Shown: positions 16,387 to 25,405, counted from the stretch's first letter. The stretch: 41,609 nt of DNA from Candidatus Bathyarchaeota archaeon (GCA_018396565.1 JAGTQO010000004.1:1-41609); one strand, 5' to 3'. Notes: generated by a model from the sequence alone, not told the origin. Numbers and translations: made by a program.

Positions 16387-16695
16387 TCAAAGCTTTAGGA
16401 GTTGCACATGCGGAATCCCCGCAATGTATATGATGGCGTCTGGGTCCACAAGTTTACTATCGACAGCCATCTTCACGGCGTTCCTGCCCACCAAGTTACC
16501 CATATCTGCGTCGAGCAATTGTTTTAGTGCCTCAGATGCTGTTACAAGCTCACCCCCATAGAATTTGCTCGTAACCTCAAGCTTCAGTTTACCCTCTCTA
16601 AAGGTCTTTCCTATGAGGTCGCTGTCACAGACAGCAACCAGTTTCTGTCTATCCTTCATATATACTTTCACATAGACTTTTTCCAATGCGGACAT
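16387..16695 (-). CDS. DUF424 family protein
   Basis: This archaeal protein of 102 residues is of unknown function and is normally linked to aIF2-beta, as here (2-base gap). It shows the family pattern YVKVYM, LVAVCDSDLIGKTFREG, FYGGELV, NLVGRNAVKMAVDSKLVDPDAIIYIAGIPH. The steady pairing with translation genes suggests a role in translation or its quality control, but nothing in the sequence shows an active site. Confidence 0.9.
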   Translation of the reverse strand: MSALEKVYVKVYMKDRQKLVAVCDSDLIGKTFREGKLKLEVTSKFYGGELVTASEALKQLLDADMGNLVGRNAVKMAVDSKLVDPDAIIYIAGIPHVQLLKL

Positions 16696-16697
16696 CT

Positions 16698-17108
16698 CTA
16701 AACAGGCTTTACAGGAGATTTTGCACCGCAGGCTTCACATGTTAAGGTTGTGAATCTTCCAGATTTCTCAATCTTTGTGTCGGGTCCCTTACATATCGGG
16801 CAGATAACATATCTTGTTACGTATATGTGTATAAGTTGGCCTATTGTTGCCTCATGGAATTTTCCTTGAAAGTATACTCTCTGGCCATCATATGTGCCTG
16901 CTGTCGCCATCTCCTTAGATAGAAATTTGAGAACATGTTGGGGTGACCTATTCAATCTCCTCGCTAATTCATTGAAGTTGTGTATGACTGTTCTAGTCCC
17001 GAAAACGGTAACCTCAGGCTTCGGCTCCTCGAATCTTTCTCCACTAGTCGTCCTCTTAGGGATCATGCTCAATGCTCGGTCAAGGGACTTTATGTACTCC
17101 TCTTCCAT
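16698..17108 (-). CDS. eif2b: Translation initiation factor aIF2 beta subunit
   Basis: This is the beta subunit of the archaeal aIF2 heterotrimer that delivers Met-tRNAi. After an N-terminal helix (YIKSLDRALSMIP) the aIF2-beta core runs through VTVFGTRTVIHNFNELARRL and VLKFLSKEMATAG, and a C-terminal zinc ribbon has CPICKGPD and CEACGA. ATG 17108 is chosen: a minus-strand TATA element (CATATTTAATAGG, 17150-17163) predicts a start site near 17130, so a GTG at 17132 would be leaderless while ATG 17108 has a short leader. It is co-transcribed with DUF424 and divergent from metG. Confidence 0.93.
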   Translation of the reverse strand: MEEEYIKSLDRALSMIPKRTTSGERFEEPKPEVTVFGTRTVIHNFNELARRLNRSPQHVLKFLSKEMATAGTYDGQRVYFQGKFHEATIGQLIHIYVTRYVICPICKGPDTKIEKSGRFTTLTCEACGAKSPVKPV

Positions 17109-17234
17109 AGGGACTCTCACATCGACCTGCACTAAGATATTTCATGCTCACCTATTAAATATGGAGGTAGACTTACAAGATACCTTTAACCATATCCGTT
17201 CCAATCTTAATCTCCAAACTGATTGGTGATCCCT

Positions 17235-18914
17235 TTGGGTAGATGGATAGTTAACGCTGCCTGGCCGTATGTGAATACAGTCCCCCATCTTGGAACATTC
17301 ATACACCTTCTATCGGCAGATGTCTACGCAAGATACTTGAGGTTGAGAGGGGAGGATGTGGTGGCTGTCACGGGGTCTGATGAGCATGGAACACCAATAG
17401 AGGTCGAGGCTCTGAGGAGAGGAATTGATCCAAGGCAGCTCACCGACCATTACCACAGCATCATGTTGGATCTTCTTGGAAAATATTCGATATCATTCGA
17501 CAACTACACTAGGACCGAGGCTCCGGCCCACATCGATTTCACTCAGACATTTTACTTGAACCTATACAATAGGGGCTACGTCTACAAGAGGCAGGTTGAG
17601 CTTCTACACTGCAATAGATGTGACAAGTTTCTTCCAGATAGGTTTGTGGAAGGTATATGTCCACACTGCGGTTTAGATGGTGCAAGGGGTGATCAATGTG
17701 AAAGTTGCGGAAGAGTCCTCGAACCTACAGAGCTTAAGAATCCTAGATGTGTATTCTGCGGATCCCAACCTGAGGTTAAGGAGTCTACCCACTGGTTCTT
17801 CGACCTTCCCAAGCTCGAACCTGATATTAGAAAGTTTCTCACCGAGAACAGGCAGCTCCCAGAGAACGCCAAGAACTTCTCCCTCAGATGGCTTGAGGAA
17901 GGATTGAAGCCTAGGGCCCTCACAAGGGACAACAAGTGGGGTATCCCAGCGCCTTTTCCAGGATCTGAAGGAAAGACGATATATGTATGGATGGAGGCAG
18001 TTCTGGGTTACATCTCAGCTACAATAGAGCTTGGTGAGAGGTTAGGTGACCCAGAACTCTGGAGGAGGTACTGGCTCGACAGGGAGACCAAGAATATCCA
18101 TTTCATAGGGAAGGACAACATTCCATTCCATACTATAATATTCCCAGCCCTACTCATAGCCTCCAATGAAGGCTACACGCTACCATGGCAAGTCTCATCT
18201 ACAGAATTTATTCTATATGAGGGGCAAGGAAAATTTTCCAAGAGTCGAAGAATAGGTGTTTGGATGGATGAGGCCCTGAAGATAGCTGACCCCGAATATT
18301 GGAGGTATGTTCTGATCGCTATCAGGCCTGAGATGAGGGATGCAAACTTCACATGGAAAGAGTTTGAGAGACGCGTAAACACTGAACTTAACGACATCGT
18401 AGGCAACTTCTTCTATAGAACCTTAACCTTCATAAAATCGAATTTTGAGAGTAGGGTCCCCAATTTAGAAGCCCCATCACCAGCAGATGAGGAAGTGATG
18501 AAAACTATTATGGACGTGCCTTCTAGGGTTGGGTCTCTGATGGACAATTTCAGACTCAGAGACTCCTTGGCAGCGATAGTTGATCTGGCTAGGATCGGCA
18601 ACGAATACCTCAGTAGACGTGAACCTTGGCACATGATCAAGACTGATAGGCAGGATGCTGCGAATGTGATAAACGTCTGCAGCCAACTCGCCTCCTCAAT
18701 CGCTATTCTCCTATACCCTTTCATGCCTAAGACATCTGAGGAGATTTGGAGGCAGATAGGTTTAGGTGGTAGGGTTGAGGATAGATACTGGAGCGACGCT
18801 GGAAAAATGCTTATTGAACCAGATCATAGGATCGGAGAACCGAAGCCCCTATTTAGAAAGATAGATCTTCAAGAGATAATGAGGTTATGGTCCACAACAC
18901 CAGGTCAGGTTTAG
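17235..18914 (+). CDS. metG: Methionyl-tRNA synthetase
   Basis: This is a class I aminoacyl-tRNA synthetase charging tRNA-Met. Key motifs are PHLGT (the HIGH box), four zinc Cys pairs (CNRC, CPHC, CESC, CVFC), WMEAVLGY, and GKFSKSR (KMSKS box), then the helical anticodon domain (REPWHMIK). It has no C-terminal EMAP-like tRNA-binding domain. No ATG is available: TTG 17235 is preferred because GGTGATC, a perfect match to the 16S rRNA tail, ends 3 bases before it and homology begins there (GRWIVNAAWPY). TTG 17223 and GTG 17226 are alternatives. The PHP gene follows after 2 bases. Confidence 0.95.
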   Translation: MGRWIVNAAWPYVNTVPHLGTFIHLLSADVYARYLRLRGEDVVAVTGSDEHGTPIEVEALRRGIDPRQLTDHYHSIMLDLLGKYSISFDNYTRTEAPAHIDFTQTFYLNLYNRGYVYKRQVELLHCNRCDKFLPDRFVEGICPHCGLDGARGDQCESCGRVLEPTELKNPRCVFCGSQPEVKESTHWFFDLPKLEPDIRKFLTENRQLPENAKNFSLRWLEEGLKPRALTRDNKWGIPAPFPGSEGKTIYVWMEAVLGYISATIELGERLGDPELWRRYWLDRETKNIHFIGKDNIPFHTIIFPALLIASNEGYTLPWQVSSTEFILYEGQGKFSKSRRIGVWMDEALKIADPEYWRYVLIAIRPEMRDANFTWKEFERRVNTELNDIVGNFFYRTLTFIKSNFESRVPNLEAPSPADEEVMKTIMDVPSRVGSLMDNFRLRDSLAAIVDLARIGNEYLSRREPWHMIKTDRQDAANVINVCSQLASSIAILLYPFMPKTSEEIWRQIGLGGRVEDRYWSDAGKMLIEPDHRIGEPKPLFRKIDLQEIMRLWSTTPGQV

Positions 18915-18916
18915 AG

Positions 18917-19558
18917 ATGATTCTCAGAATAGACACTCACATACATACAGTCCTTTCAGGAGACGCCTCCACACAGGTTAACCAGATCCCTTCGATTGCC
19001 AAATTGAAGGGACTTGACGGTGTGGCGATAACAGACCATGATAGATTCTCCAATCATCATATCGATGGTATCATAGTAATACCTGGAGTGGAGGTGAGTG
19101 CGAGGGAGGGGCATATCCTAGCTTACGGTGATGTTGAAGAAATCAGTCCAGGACTCTCCGTCGACGAGACTGTGAGGTTGATACATGAAAGGGGAGGATT
19201 AGCCATCCTGGCCCATCCCTACGATGTGGTTCGTGGCGGTGTCAAGCCTGAGATGGTGTCTGAGAGGCTTGACGGGATCGAGACTATAAATTCTAGGTCG
19301 AACCCTTTCAGGCTCTCCAAGCATCTTGCGGAGAGGGCTTCGAGGAGACTCGGCTTACCATCCTTCGGCGGAAGCGACTCCCATACACCTGAAACCATTG
19401 GAGACGCATATACCTGCATCGACTCCGACTCCAGATCGTTGGAAGATATCTTGACAGCTATGAGGGATGGGAGGGTTCAAGCAGTGGGCGGTCCAACTTG
19501 CTGCGTGAATATTCTAAGGAGGGCTGGAAGCAACTTTACCCGTAGGTTCAGGATATGA
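18917..19558 (+). CDS. PHP-domain metal-dependent phosphoesterase
   Basis: This is a 213-residue PHP-superfamily hydrolase. Metal ligands are visible in order: DTHIHT near the start, AITDHDRFSN, PGVEVSA with the Glu, LAHPYD, and SDSHTPETIGDA near residue 165. The natural substrate is not known; relatives include nucleoside 3',5'-bisphosphate and RNase AM-type phosphatases. ATG 18917 sits two bases after the metG stop, so translation is coupled. Confidence 0.88.
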   Translation: MILRIDTHIHTVLSGDASTQVNQIPSIAKLKGLDGVAITDHDRFSNHHIDGIIVIPGVEVSAREGHILAYGDVEEISPGLSVDETVRLIHERGGLAILAHPYDVVRGGVKPEMVSERLDGIETINSRSNPFRLSKHLAERASRRLGLPSFGGSDSHTPETIGDAYTCIDSDSRSLEDILTAMRDGRVQAVGGPTCCVNILRRAGSNFTRRFRI

Positions 19559-19565
19559 CTTGTCT

Positions 19566-20939
19566 CTAAACCCTTGGGGAAGATGCTATCTCCGAGCATA
19601 GGTATCTCAAGTTAGCTGAGGTAACCTTGACCCTCAATCTTTCACCTAGAAATCGTTCTCCCCCAACCATAACCTTCTTGTAGTTATGCGTTCTCCCAAA
19701 TGCGCTATTCCGCCTATTCTTCTCAATTACATTGATCTCCTCGACAACACCGATCATCCTAATGTTTCTTTCAAGGATAAACCTCGCTGCAAGGTTTGAA
19801 AGTCGACGTGACCTCGAGGCGACAACATTACTCTCCAACTGCTTCATCTTCGCCGCCTCCGTTCCAGGTCTCGGCGCATACTTTGAAATGTTTATAACAT
19901 CTGGACTTGTGGTCTCGATAAGCCTGACTGTAGACTCGAAGTCTTCCCAACTTTCCCCAGGGAAGCCGACTATCAGGTCTGTCGCTATGGAGATTGTTGG
20001 AAACTCTGAACGGAAAGTTTCGACTAGGGAAACGAAGTCTCTCACTGTATACCTTCTATTCATTAATCCCAATATTCTGTCGGAGCCAGACTGAACTGGG
20101 ATATGTAGAAACTTGTATACCTTAGGGCTTCTATAAGCCCTGATCAGTTCATAAACTATCTTTGAGGCATGGTCTGGATTCATCATACCGACCCTGACCT
20201 TGAACTCGCCGTCAATACTCACTATCTTCTCCAGAAGCGTTCCAAGATTGTATCCGTCAACTTTGTAGCATGCGGTGTCCTGGGCTGTTATCTGGACTTC
20301 AAGAGCACCTTCAGCTACGGCTTCCTCAACCCTTTCGACTATTTTATCCGGCTGATATGCGTAGAGTCGACCCCTAGCGAATCTTGTGCAGCAATAGGTG
20401 CATTCGCCAAGGCAACCTTCTGAGATAGGTATAATCTCCACGAGCCTATTGAGCCGCCTTTTAGGCAGTGAGGCCTTGTCCTGAGGCTTATTTGAAAATC
20501 TGATTTCTCCAACCGATCCCCCTGCAACCGCGTCAGCCACCTCAGCAACCTCAGATATTGATGTGGGGTCTATGATTCCGGAAAAGTCTGGGACAGTCTT
20601 TTTTATGCTGTCCAGATCTATTCTTGGCAGGCATCCAGATATTATGATGGGTTTCCTGTAGCGTCTCAACTTTCTGAGTCTCTCAAGCATCCTATCTTCA
20701 GTGACTTTCTTGACAGCACATGTATTTACGATAATGATAGTAGCTTCCTCAGGACTCTCCACCTCCAAATATCCAGATTTTTCTAGGATTGCTAACATTA
20801 TCTCCATATCGCTCTTGTTTGAGGCACACCCGTAAGTTTCAAAATACACAGTCTTGAAATCATTCTTGCAACATTCCTTACCGGCCTCCAGATAACTATC
20901 GGATCTTGGATATTGTTGGTGGATAGGAGGCTCCGCCAT
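19566..20939 (-). CDS. tRNA-t6A37 methylthiotransferase (MtaB/CDKAL1 type, radical SAM)
   Basis: The enzyme adds a methylthio group to t6A37 of tRNA, using two Fe-S clusters. The three domains are complete: UPF0004 with C38 (ETYGCASNKSD), C74 (NTCAV) and C103 (SGCLPR); radical SAM with C176, C180 and C183 (EGCLGECTYC); and a C-terminal TRAM RNA-binding domain (about residues 385-455). ATG 20939 is used because it shares one base with the stop of the upstream MoaD-like gene (TAATG) and is preceded by GGTGGAGGAG. The coupling raises the chance that the MoaD-like protein takes part in sulfur delivery. Confidence 0.93.
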   Translation of the reverse strand: MAEPPIHQQYPRSDSYLEAGKECCKNDFKTVYFETYGCASNKSDMEIMLAILEKSGYLEVESPEEATIIIVNTCAVKKVTEDRMLERLRKLRRYRKPIIISGCLPRIDLDSIKKTVPDFSGIIDPTSISEVAEVADAVAGGSVGEIRFSNKPQDKASLPKRRLNRLVEIIPISEGCLGECTYCCTRFARGRLYAYQPDKIVERVEEAVAEGALEVQITAQDTACYKVDGYNLGTLLEKIVSIDGEFKVRVGMMNPDHASKIVYELIRAYRSPKVYKFLHIPVQSGSDRILGLMNRRYTVRDFVSLVETFRSEFPTISIATDLIVGFPGESWEDFESTVRLIETTSPDVINISKYAPRPGTEAAKMKQLESNVVASRSRRLSNLAARFILERNIRMIGVVEEINVIEKNRRNSAFGRTHNYKKVMVGGERFLGERLRVKVTSANLRYLCSEIASSPRV

Positions 20940-21229
20940 TATACTCCTCCACCTACCGGCGGGATTATGACGAAGACGCATCCATCGTATAGCCGGGTCT
21001 CCATCCTATCGAGCATCATAATGTTTCTTCCATCCAGTAGGAAATTCAGGTTTGGAGAAGGCTCTGCGCCTCCTTTCTCATATACGTAGTCTCTGAAGGC
21101 GACGCCATACATCTCCGATAGAACTTCAAGTAACTTCTTGACCGTCGTATCCTCCGGTAGGGTTATGGTCTCCTCAACCTTTCCAACTATCTCCCTCAGA
21201 TGGGCGAAATATTTTAGCTTGACCTTCAT
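20939..21229 (-). CDS. MoaD/ThiS/Urm1-like ubiquitin-fold sulfur-carrier protein
   Basis: This is a 96-residue beta-grasp protein: KLKYFAHLREIVGK, the helix TVKKLLEVLSEMYG, NLNFLLDGRNI, and the final strand CVFVIIPPVGGGV. Sulfur carriers and SAMPs end in Gly-Gly; here one Val follows three glycines, so the tail is GGGV. Either the last residue is clipped off, as for some precursor forms, or the protein does not act as a thiocarboxylate carrier. It is translationally coupled to the tRNA methylthiotransferase. Other candidates are SAMP-type protein modifier or molybdopterin synthase small subunit. Confidence 0.85.
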   Translation of the reverse strand: MKVKLKYFAHLREIVGKVEETITLPEDTTVKKLLEVLSEMYGVAFRDYVYEKGGAEPSPNLNFLLDGRNIMMLDRMETRLYDGCVFVIIPPVGGGV

Positions 21230-21334
21230 CCTGAAGCACTTCTGAACCTGTGATATTTAATTCCTTAATAAATGGTATCTGGATTCCTAGAAGATTTAAG
21301 TCTGGTAAACACATTAAAGGTTCGTGGCGGTTCG

Positions 21335-22153
21335 ATGTCTACTGAATCCCATATAGATCCAACAGCCAAGGTTAGCGTTGATGCTGAGGTCGGGGAGGGG
21401 TGTTACATTGGGCCAGGGGTGAGAATAATAGGCCACGCCAGGCTCGAAAGAAATGTGTGGCTCGACTCCTACGTTACGATTCTAGGTGAAGTGTCGATAG
21501 GTGAATATACTTATGTTGGGTACGGGTGTCTCATCGGACATCCGAAGAGGCAGAGTATCATCGAGATTATAAAAGGTGGAAGGGTTGGGGCTGAGGTGTC
21601 AGGCCAATCAGTCTTGGGTAAGAGGTGCATCGTTAGGTCTGGAACAATCATCTATACAGACTTCACGTCCGGAGATGAGGTTGAGATGGGCCACAACGTC
21701 CTTCTCAGAGAGGATGTGAGGGTAGGAGATCGGTCCCTGATAGGGTCGAAGGTGGTAATAGACGGTGAGACAATCGTGGGTAAGGGTGTCTCAATCCAGA
21801 CAGGCGCCTATATATGTCGAAAATCTATAATCGAAGACTTTGTGTTCGTAGGGCCGAATTGCGTATTTACAAACGATAAGTATCTGATGCAGAAGATGTT
21901 TGAGCTCAAGGGTCCAACCGTCAGGAGAGGCGCCAGCATAGGTGCGAACTCCACCCTCATGCCAGGCGTTGTGGTGGGTGAAGGTTCTGTCATAGGTGCC
22001 CAATCCGTTGTTACAAGTGACGTACCAGCAAGGACGGTTTATGTAGGGGTTCCAGCGCGCAGGTTTGGTAAGGTTCCTAGAGACTGGTCTCCAATCTTGA
22101 GGGTCGATTATGAGAGGAGGCTGGGAGAGGTTGGTGCGGATGGTTCGAGTTAA
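21335..22153 (+). CDS. Left-handed beta-helix (hexapeptide repeat) acyltransferase
   Basis: The protein has roughly 272 residues built mostly of hexapeptide repeats ([LIV]GxxxxI-type), for example VGEGCYIGPGVRI, GEYTYVGYGCLIGH, MGHNVLLREDVRVGDRSLIGSKVVI and RGASIGANSTLMPGVVVGEGSVIGAQSVV. The C-terminal cap includes ARTVYVGVPARRFG, common in sugar O/N-acetyltransferases of the NeuD/WbbJ type. Inferred role: acetyl or acyl transfer to a nucleotide sugar. ATG 21335 is chosen because the repeats start directly after it; an in-frame ATG at 21272 is also open. It runs into a convergent cyclophilin-like gene, overlapping by 4 bases. Confidence 0.85.
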   Translation: MSTESHIDPTAKVSVDAEVGEGCYIGPGVRIIGHARLERNVWLDSYVTILGEVSIGEYTYVGYGCLIGHPKRQSIIEIIKGGRVGAEVSGQSVLGKRCIVRSGTIIYTDFTSGDEVEMGHNVLLREDVRVGDRSLIGSKVVIDGETIVGKGVSIQTGAYICRKSIIEDFVFVGPNCVFTNDKYLMQKMFELKGPTVRRGASIGANSTLMPGVVVGEGSVIGAQSVVTSDVPARTVYVGVPARRFGKVPRDWSPILRVDYERRLGEVGADGSS

Positions 22154-22527
22154 ATCTTCTCCACCCTGATCCTCTCACCATCCCTGACTTTTCTGAATAT
22201 CTTTGCGTCGCCGACTATTCTTCCAAAGATGTTAACTGGACTAGCCGCCACCGGCTTCTCCCCCCGGCTGGCAGGTGTCCTTCCAAAGAAGATGCAGAAA
22301 CAATTCCCGGCAGGCCAGTAGCCGCAATCGCCCACCTCAACCTCCCGCTGAGAATTCTCCTCATCTACGTCGACTGGTATGCTGAAGTACACCTCCTCCC
22401 CCCAAGTGTTGGCTCTAGAATCGAAAGGCAAACCTTCAATTACGGCCTTGGCCGTTTTCGGATTTTTGTCCTCCAGTACCTCAGCCTCCACATATCCCGT
22501 GCTCTCTGTATATATTCTGATCTTCAT
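22150..22527 (-). CDS. Cyclophilin-like fold protein (TM1367/DUF369 type)
   Basis: This is a 125-residue protein with the cyclophilin-like beta-barrel family pattern of TM1367: MKIRIYTESTGYVEAEV, PKTAKAVIEGLPFDSRANTWGEEVYFSIPV, VGDCGYWPAGNCFCIFFGRTP, and NIFGRIVGDAKIF. These proteins keep the fold but usually not the prolyl-isomerase active site, and their role is not known. It stands alone on the minus strand. Confidence 0.85.
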   Translation of the reverse strand: MKIRIYTESTGYVEAEVLEDKNPKTAKAVIEGLPFDSRANTWGEEVYFSIPVDVDEENSQREVEVGDCGYWPAGNCFCIFFGRTPASRGEKPVAASPVNIFGRIVGDAKIFRKVRDGERIRVEKI

Positions 22528-22915
22528 ACTGGTTTCACATACTCCCGTATATTGTTCTGCGGCTTTTTGTGTGTTGGCTGACTCCTCCCAACCGTCAGTA
22601 TGGCCAGACGTAGACTGGAAGAGGCCAGTAGTAGTAAGGGAGAGGTATCATGTATGAGTACGGGATCAGTGGGTAATATAATGTGTATGGAACGGTCCAA
22701 GGCCAATATGTGTATACTGGATACCAGGCCAAATCCTTCACCTATCCCTTTTTAAGATATGAAGGCCATTTTAAGTTTTCTAACAAGACAAATAAGTCTG
22801 TTAGCACAATACTTAAACAGAAGGTCTCTGGAGGCCAAGCCTCATTATGGGAGTTGTGTACTGGTCTGGAAGAAATTGTAAGAGATCCCTGTAAAGAGTA
22901 TTGGGAGGATTAGGA
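22528..22915. other. Gene-poor stretch upstream of an unknown gene
   Basis: No gene can be supported in these 388 bases. On the plus strand two short frames exist (ATG 22598 for about 50 codons, and 22683-22913); the last third of the second one (about 22815-22913, ending DPCKEYWED) looks protein-like but has no convincing start, so a gene remnant is possible. A TTTTTAAG AT-rich run near 22748-22755 could be a promoter for the next gene. GGGAGGA at about 22902-22909 is the ribosome-binding site of the gene starting at 22916. Confidence 0.4.
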
Positions 22916-23458
22916 ATGGTTGACTTTAGAAGACTCAGCGAACACCACTTGAGGAGGCTGGCAGCGGATTATCCTGAATCTGCAAGCTACCCAGGGGCCC
23001 TGGAGAGGAAGATTCTTGTCATCTGGAATTTTCTGAATGAGAAGCCTCCATGTACGATTGAGGAGTACAGTATGTCGTTGAAGGAGGGTGCGAGGAAGGA
23101 GCTTGAGAGGAGGTTGGAGGAGGAGAGGCGACGGAGGGCTGAGCTCGAGGCTAAGGAAGCGAAGAGGAGAACTGTCTTGATAAAGAAGCTTAAGAGATGG
23201 CTTGTAGGCATCGAGGAGCCTATCACGGTCATAGAGGAGACGGGGCATCTAGAATGGAAGTGTCCTGTATGTGGGAATAAGGCCAAGTTCGATCTGAAAG
23301 AGCATATCGATTCGATAGCGAAAGGAGGATCGACCATCCTGACATGGTCATGCTCCGGTAAGGATGTTGTTGAAGGCCCGCCTCACTGGGGGCTGACGAG
23401 GGAAGTGAGGCTGGCCCAAGGTGAAGAGATAAGTAGGAAGATACTTGAGAGGGAGTAG
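22916..23458 (+). CDS. Hypothetical coiled-coil protein with zinc-finger-like CPVCG motif
   Basis: I do not recognise this 180-residue protein. The N-terminus is a basic helical segment (FRRLSEHHLRRLAADYP); residues about 60-95 are an unbroken Glu/Arg-rich coiled coil; then comes a beta-rich segment with WKCPVCGNKAKF and a later SCSG, which could bind a metal. It starts after GGGAGGA. After the TAG stop at 23456-23458 the same frame continues with helical coding-like sequence (AAERLMKNLREESLA) to a TGA at 23504-23506, so the protein may have been shortened recently. The next gene begins 170 bases later. Confidence 0.65.
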   Translation: MVDFRRLSEHHLRRLAADYPESASYPGALERKILVIWNFLNEKPPCTIEEYSMSLKEGARKELERRLEEERRRRAELEAKEAKRRTVLIKKLKRWLVGIEEPITVIEETGHLEWKCPVCGNKAKFDLKEHIDSIAKGGSTILTWSCSGKDVVEGPPHWGLTREVRLAQGEEISRKILERE

Positions 23459-23628
23459 GCTGCTGAAAGGTTGATGAAGAATTTGAGGGAGGAATCTTTG
23501 GCATGAAGGCGCATATTCATTATACAGGTCCATTCAGGCTCAGCCAAGCCATCATCGAGAAGATATATTAGTAAGGTGTATGGTCTAAAGCCTCTCAGCA
23601 CCAGTGCAAATGTTGGATGTGAAGACGT

Positions 23629-25320
23629 TTGAGGCAGCCGGCTATAATCCTTACGCTCCTCACCATTTTCGCAGTCTCATCTATCATCCCGCCAGCCAAC
23701 TCCGTGACATACGGGTATGTCTTGGGAGCGGAGAGAAAGGTTGTTATAAGCAAATATGGCTTAGCAACATTCACAGATGTTCTGTCGATCTTTAATAATG
23801 GGACTTCACCGATGAATACTCTGGAATTCATTTATCCTAAAGGTTACTCTTCAATGCTCGATTCAGTCGATGCTAGGGATGCGGATGGAAAGACTCTGAA
23901 GGTTGAGAGGGTCATCGACCAGTCCTCTATGATTTTAAGGATAAACCTAGAAACGCCTATCCAGCATGGATCAACATTCAAGGTCTATATGAAAATGGTT
24001 TTCTCAGGTCTCGTAACCTTCGACGGGATTGATTATAAGTTATCTCTACAGCCATACCCAAATATCCCCTTGAGCATGGCATCATGCAACATCACAGTAA
24101 TATTTCCAAAAGACACCACTCTGAAGAGTTGGCCGAACCAAACATTTACCAGAAGGACGGTCGATGAAAAGCCAGCCTTGATTGGAAGGACCAAGTCCAT
24201 GCAGCCACTCTCAAGCGGGGAGGTTTATATCAAGTTTGGAAGTGAGGGTTATGAGCTCCTGTCCTTCGAGTCGATTAGGAGGGAGGTTGTGATGGACCTG
24301 CTGGGCCGACTGACCTCCAAGGACACATATAAGATATTGAACTTGGGTAAGGAGCTCAGCTATGTGACTATGCCGTCACTCGAGGGCGTGAGGGAAGTGA
24401 AAGCCTATGATGCTACAGGTCCGATATCCGACAGAGTCAAGTTTAAGGATGATTCAATCCAGGTCACGCCGAGATTCGGAAAACTCAAGACGAACAGCTC
24501 ATTCTCATTCACCTTGGAATATGATCTGCCGATCAACGGATCGATTAGGAGGACCAGTTGGGATGGAGACTACAGGTTGACGTTGATGCTTGCTTCGCCC
24601 AGCGATTATGTTGCTAAGAATTATAGGATTCAAGTCGACCTACCCAAAGGGGTTGTCGTCAACCGCATCTCAGTGGAGGCCAATTCAACCTCGGTCCTTC
24701 CTGACGGTAGCTATGTATTAACCTATGAGTATTCTAAGGTCGTACCTGATAGAGAATACAGTCTGACTGTCGACTACAAGTATAAGCCATTCATGTATGC
24801 GATATATCCTGTCGAGTGGATTCTAGCATTAGAGGTCATAATCGGCGCTTTGGCTTCAGCAATAATTCTCAGAAAGCCACCAAGAATCATTTCCCCAACG
24901 TCTGTGGGGAAGATCAGAAGGTACATTGAACTTCAAGATGATAAGAGGGCTTTGAGGCTTGAGCTTGAGAGGAGAAGTGAAGAGTTGAGTAGAGGGGCTA
25001 TTACCAAACATGACTATCGAAGGGTGAGGAAGTCGCTGGATTCGAGGTTGAGCGAGATAAACAGATCCCTTGCAACATTGAAGAATGAGTTGAAGAGCAT
25101 CGACTCGAGATATTGGGAGATGGCGAATAGGCTCGAGAGGGCGGAGAGTGAGGTTGAAGCATTGAAGGCGAGTGAGAACCAGCTTACAAGCAGATATAGG
25201 AGTGGCCAATTGAGCAGGGAGGTCTACGAGTCGATGCTCAGCGACTTGAGGAAGAGGATTGGAAAGGCTGAAGAGATTATTGAAAGCATAATTGTGATGC
25301 TGAGGGAGGAGGCTAGGTGA
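23629..25320 (+). CDS. Ribophorin I (Ost1)-like membrane protein
   Basis: This is a type I membrane protein of 563 residues: signal peptide (about 1-25), a long beta-rich outer domain (26-390) with several N-glycosylation sequons (N57, N154, N170, N289, N303, N352), one transmembrane helix (about 392-414), and a cytoplasmic coiled coil (430-563). The layout, and segments such as KFKDDSIQVTPRFGKL, WDGDYRLTLMLASPSDYV, RIQVDLPKGV and the helix-flanking FMYAIYPVEWIL, resemble eukaryotic ribophorin I, a subunit of oligosaccharyltransferase. Inferred role: accessory to archaeal N-glycosylation by AglB. Only a TTG start (23629) is open, because TGA lies three codons upstream. Confidence 0.65.
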   Translation: MRQPAIILTLLTIFAVSSIIPPANSVTYGYVLGAERKVVISKYGLATFTDVLSIFNNGTSPMNTLEFIYPKGYSSMLDSVDARDADGKTLKVERVIDQSSMILRINLETPIQHGSTFKVYMKMVFSGLVTFDGIDYKLSLQPYPNIPLSMASCNITVIFPKDTTLKSWPNQTFTRRTVDEKPALIGRTKSMQPLSSGEVYIKFGSEGYELLSFESIRREVVMDLLGRLTSKDTYKILNLGKELSYVTMPSLEGVREVKAYDATGPISDRVKFKDDSIQVTPRFGKLKTNSSFSFTLEYDLPINGSIRRTSWDGDYRLTLMLASPSDYVAKNYRIQVDLPKGVVVNRISVEANSTSVLPDGSYVLTYEYSKVVPDREYSLTVDYKYKPFMYAIYPVEWILALEVIIGALASAIILRKPPRIISPTSVGKIRRYIELQDDKRALRLELERRSEELSRGAITKHDYRRVRKSLDSRLSEINRSLATLKNELKSIDSRYWEMANRLERAESEVEALKASENQLTSRYRSGQLSREVYESMLSDLRKRIGKAEEIIESIIVMLREEAR

Positions 25321-25405
25321 ACAGATAGCGAGATAGGCTTCTGACGGTTTTGGAGTATATTCTGGCACCTTTTATGGATATGTATGTTTGAGACGCAGCC
25401 CCCTC

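Noticed and set aside
22683..22913. 76-codon frame before the unknown coiled-coil gene
   Set aside because: Only its last third looks coding and no start fits; kept only as a remark in the intergenic entry.
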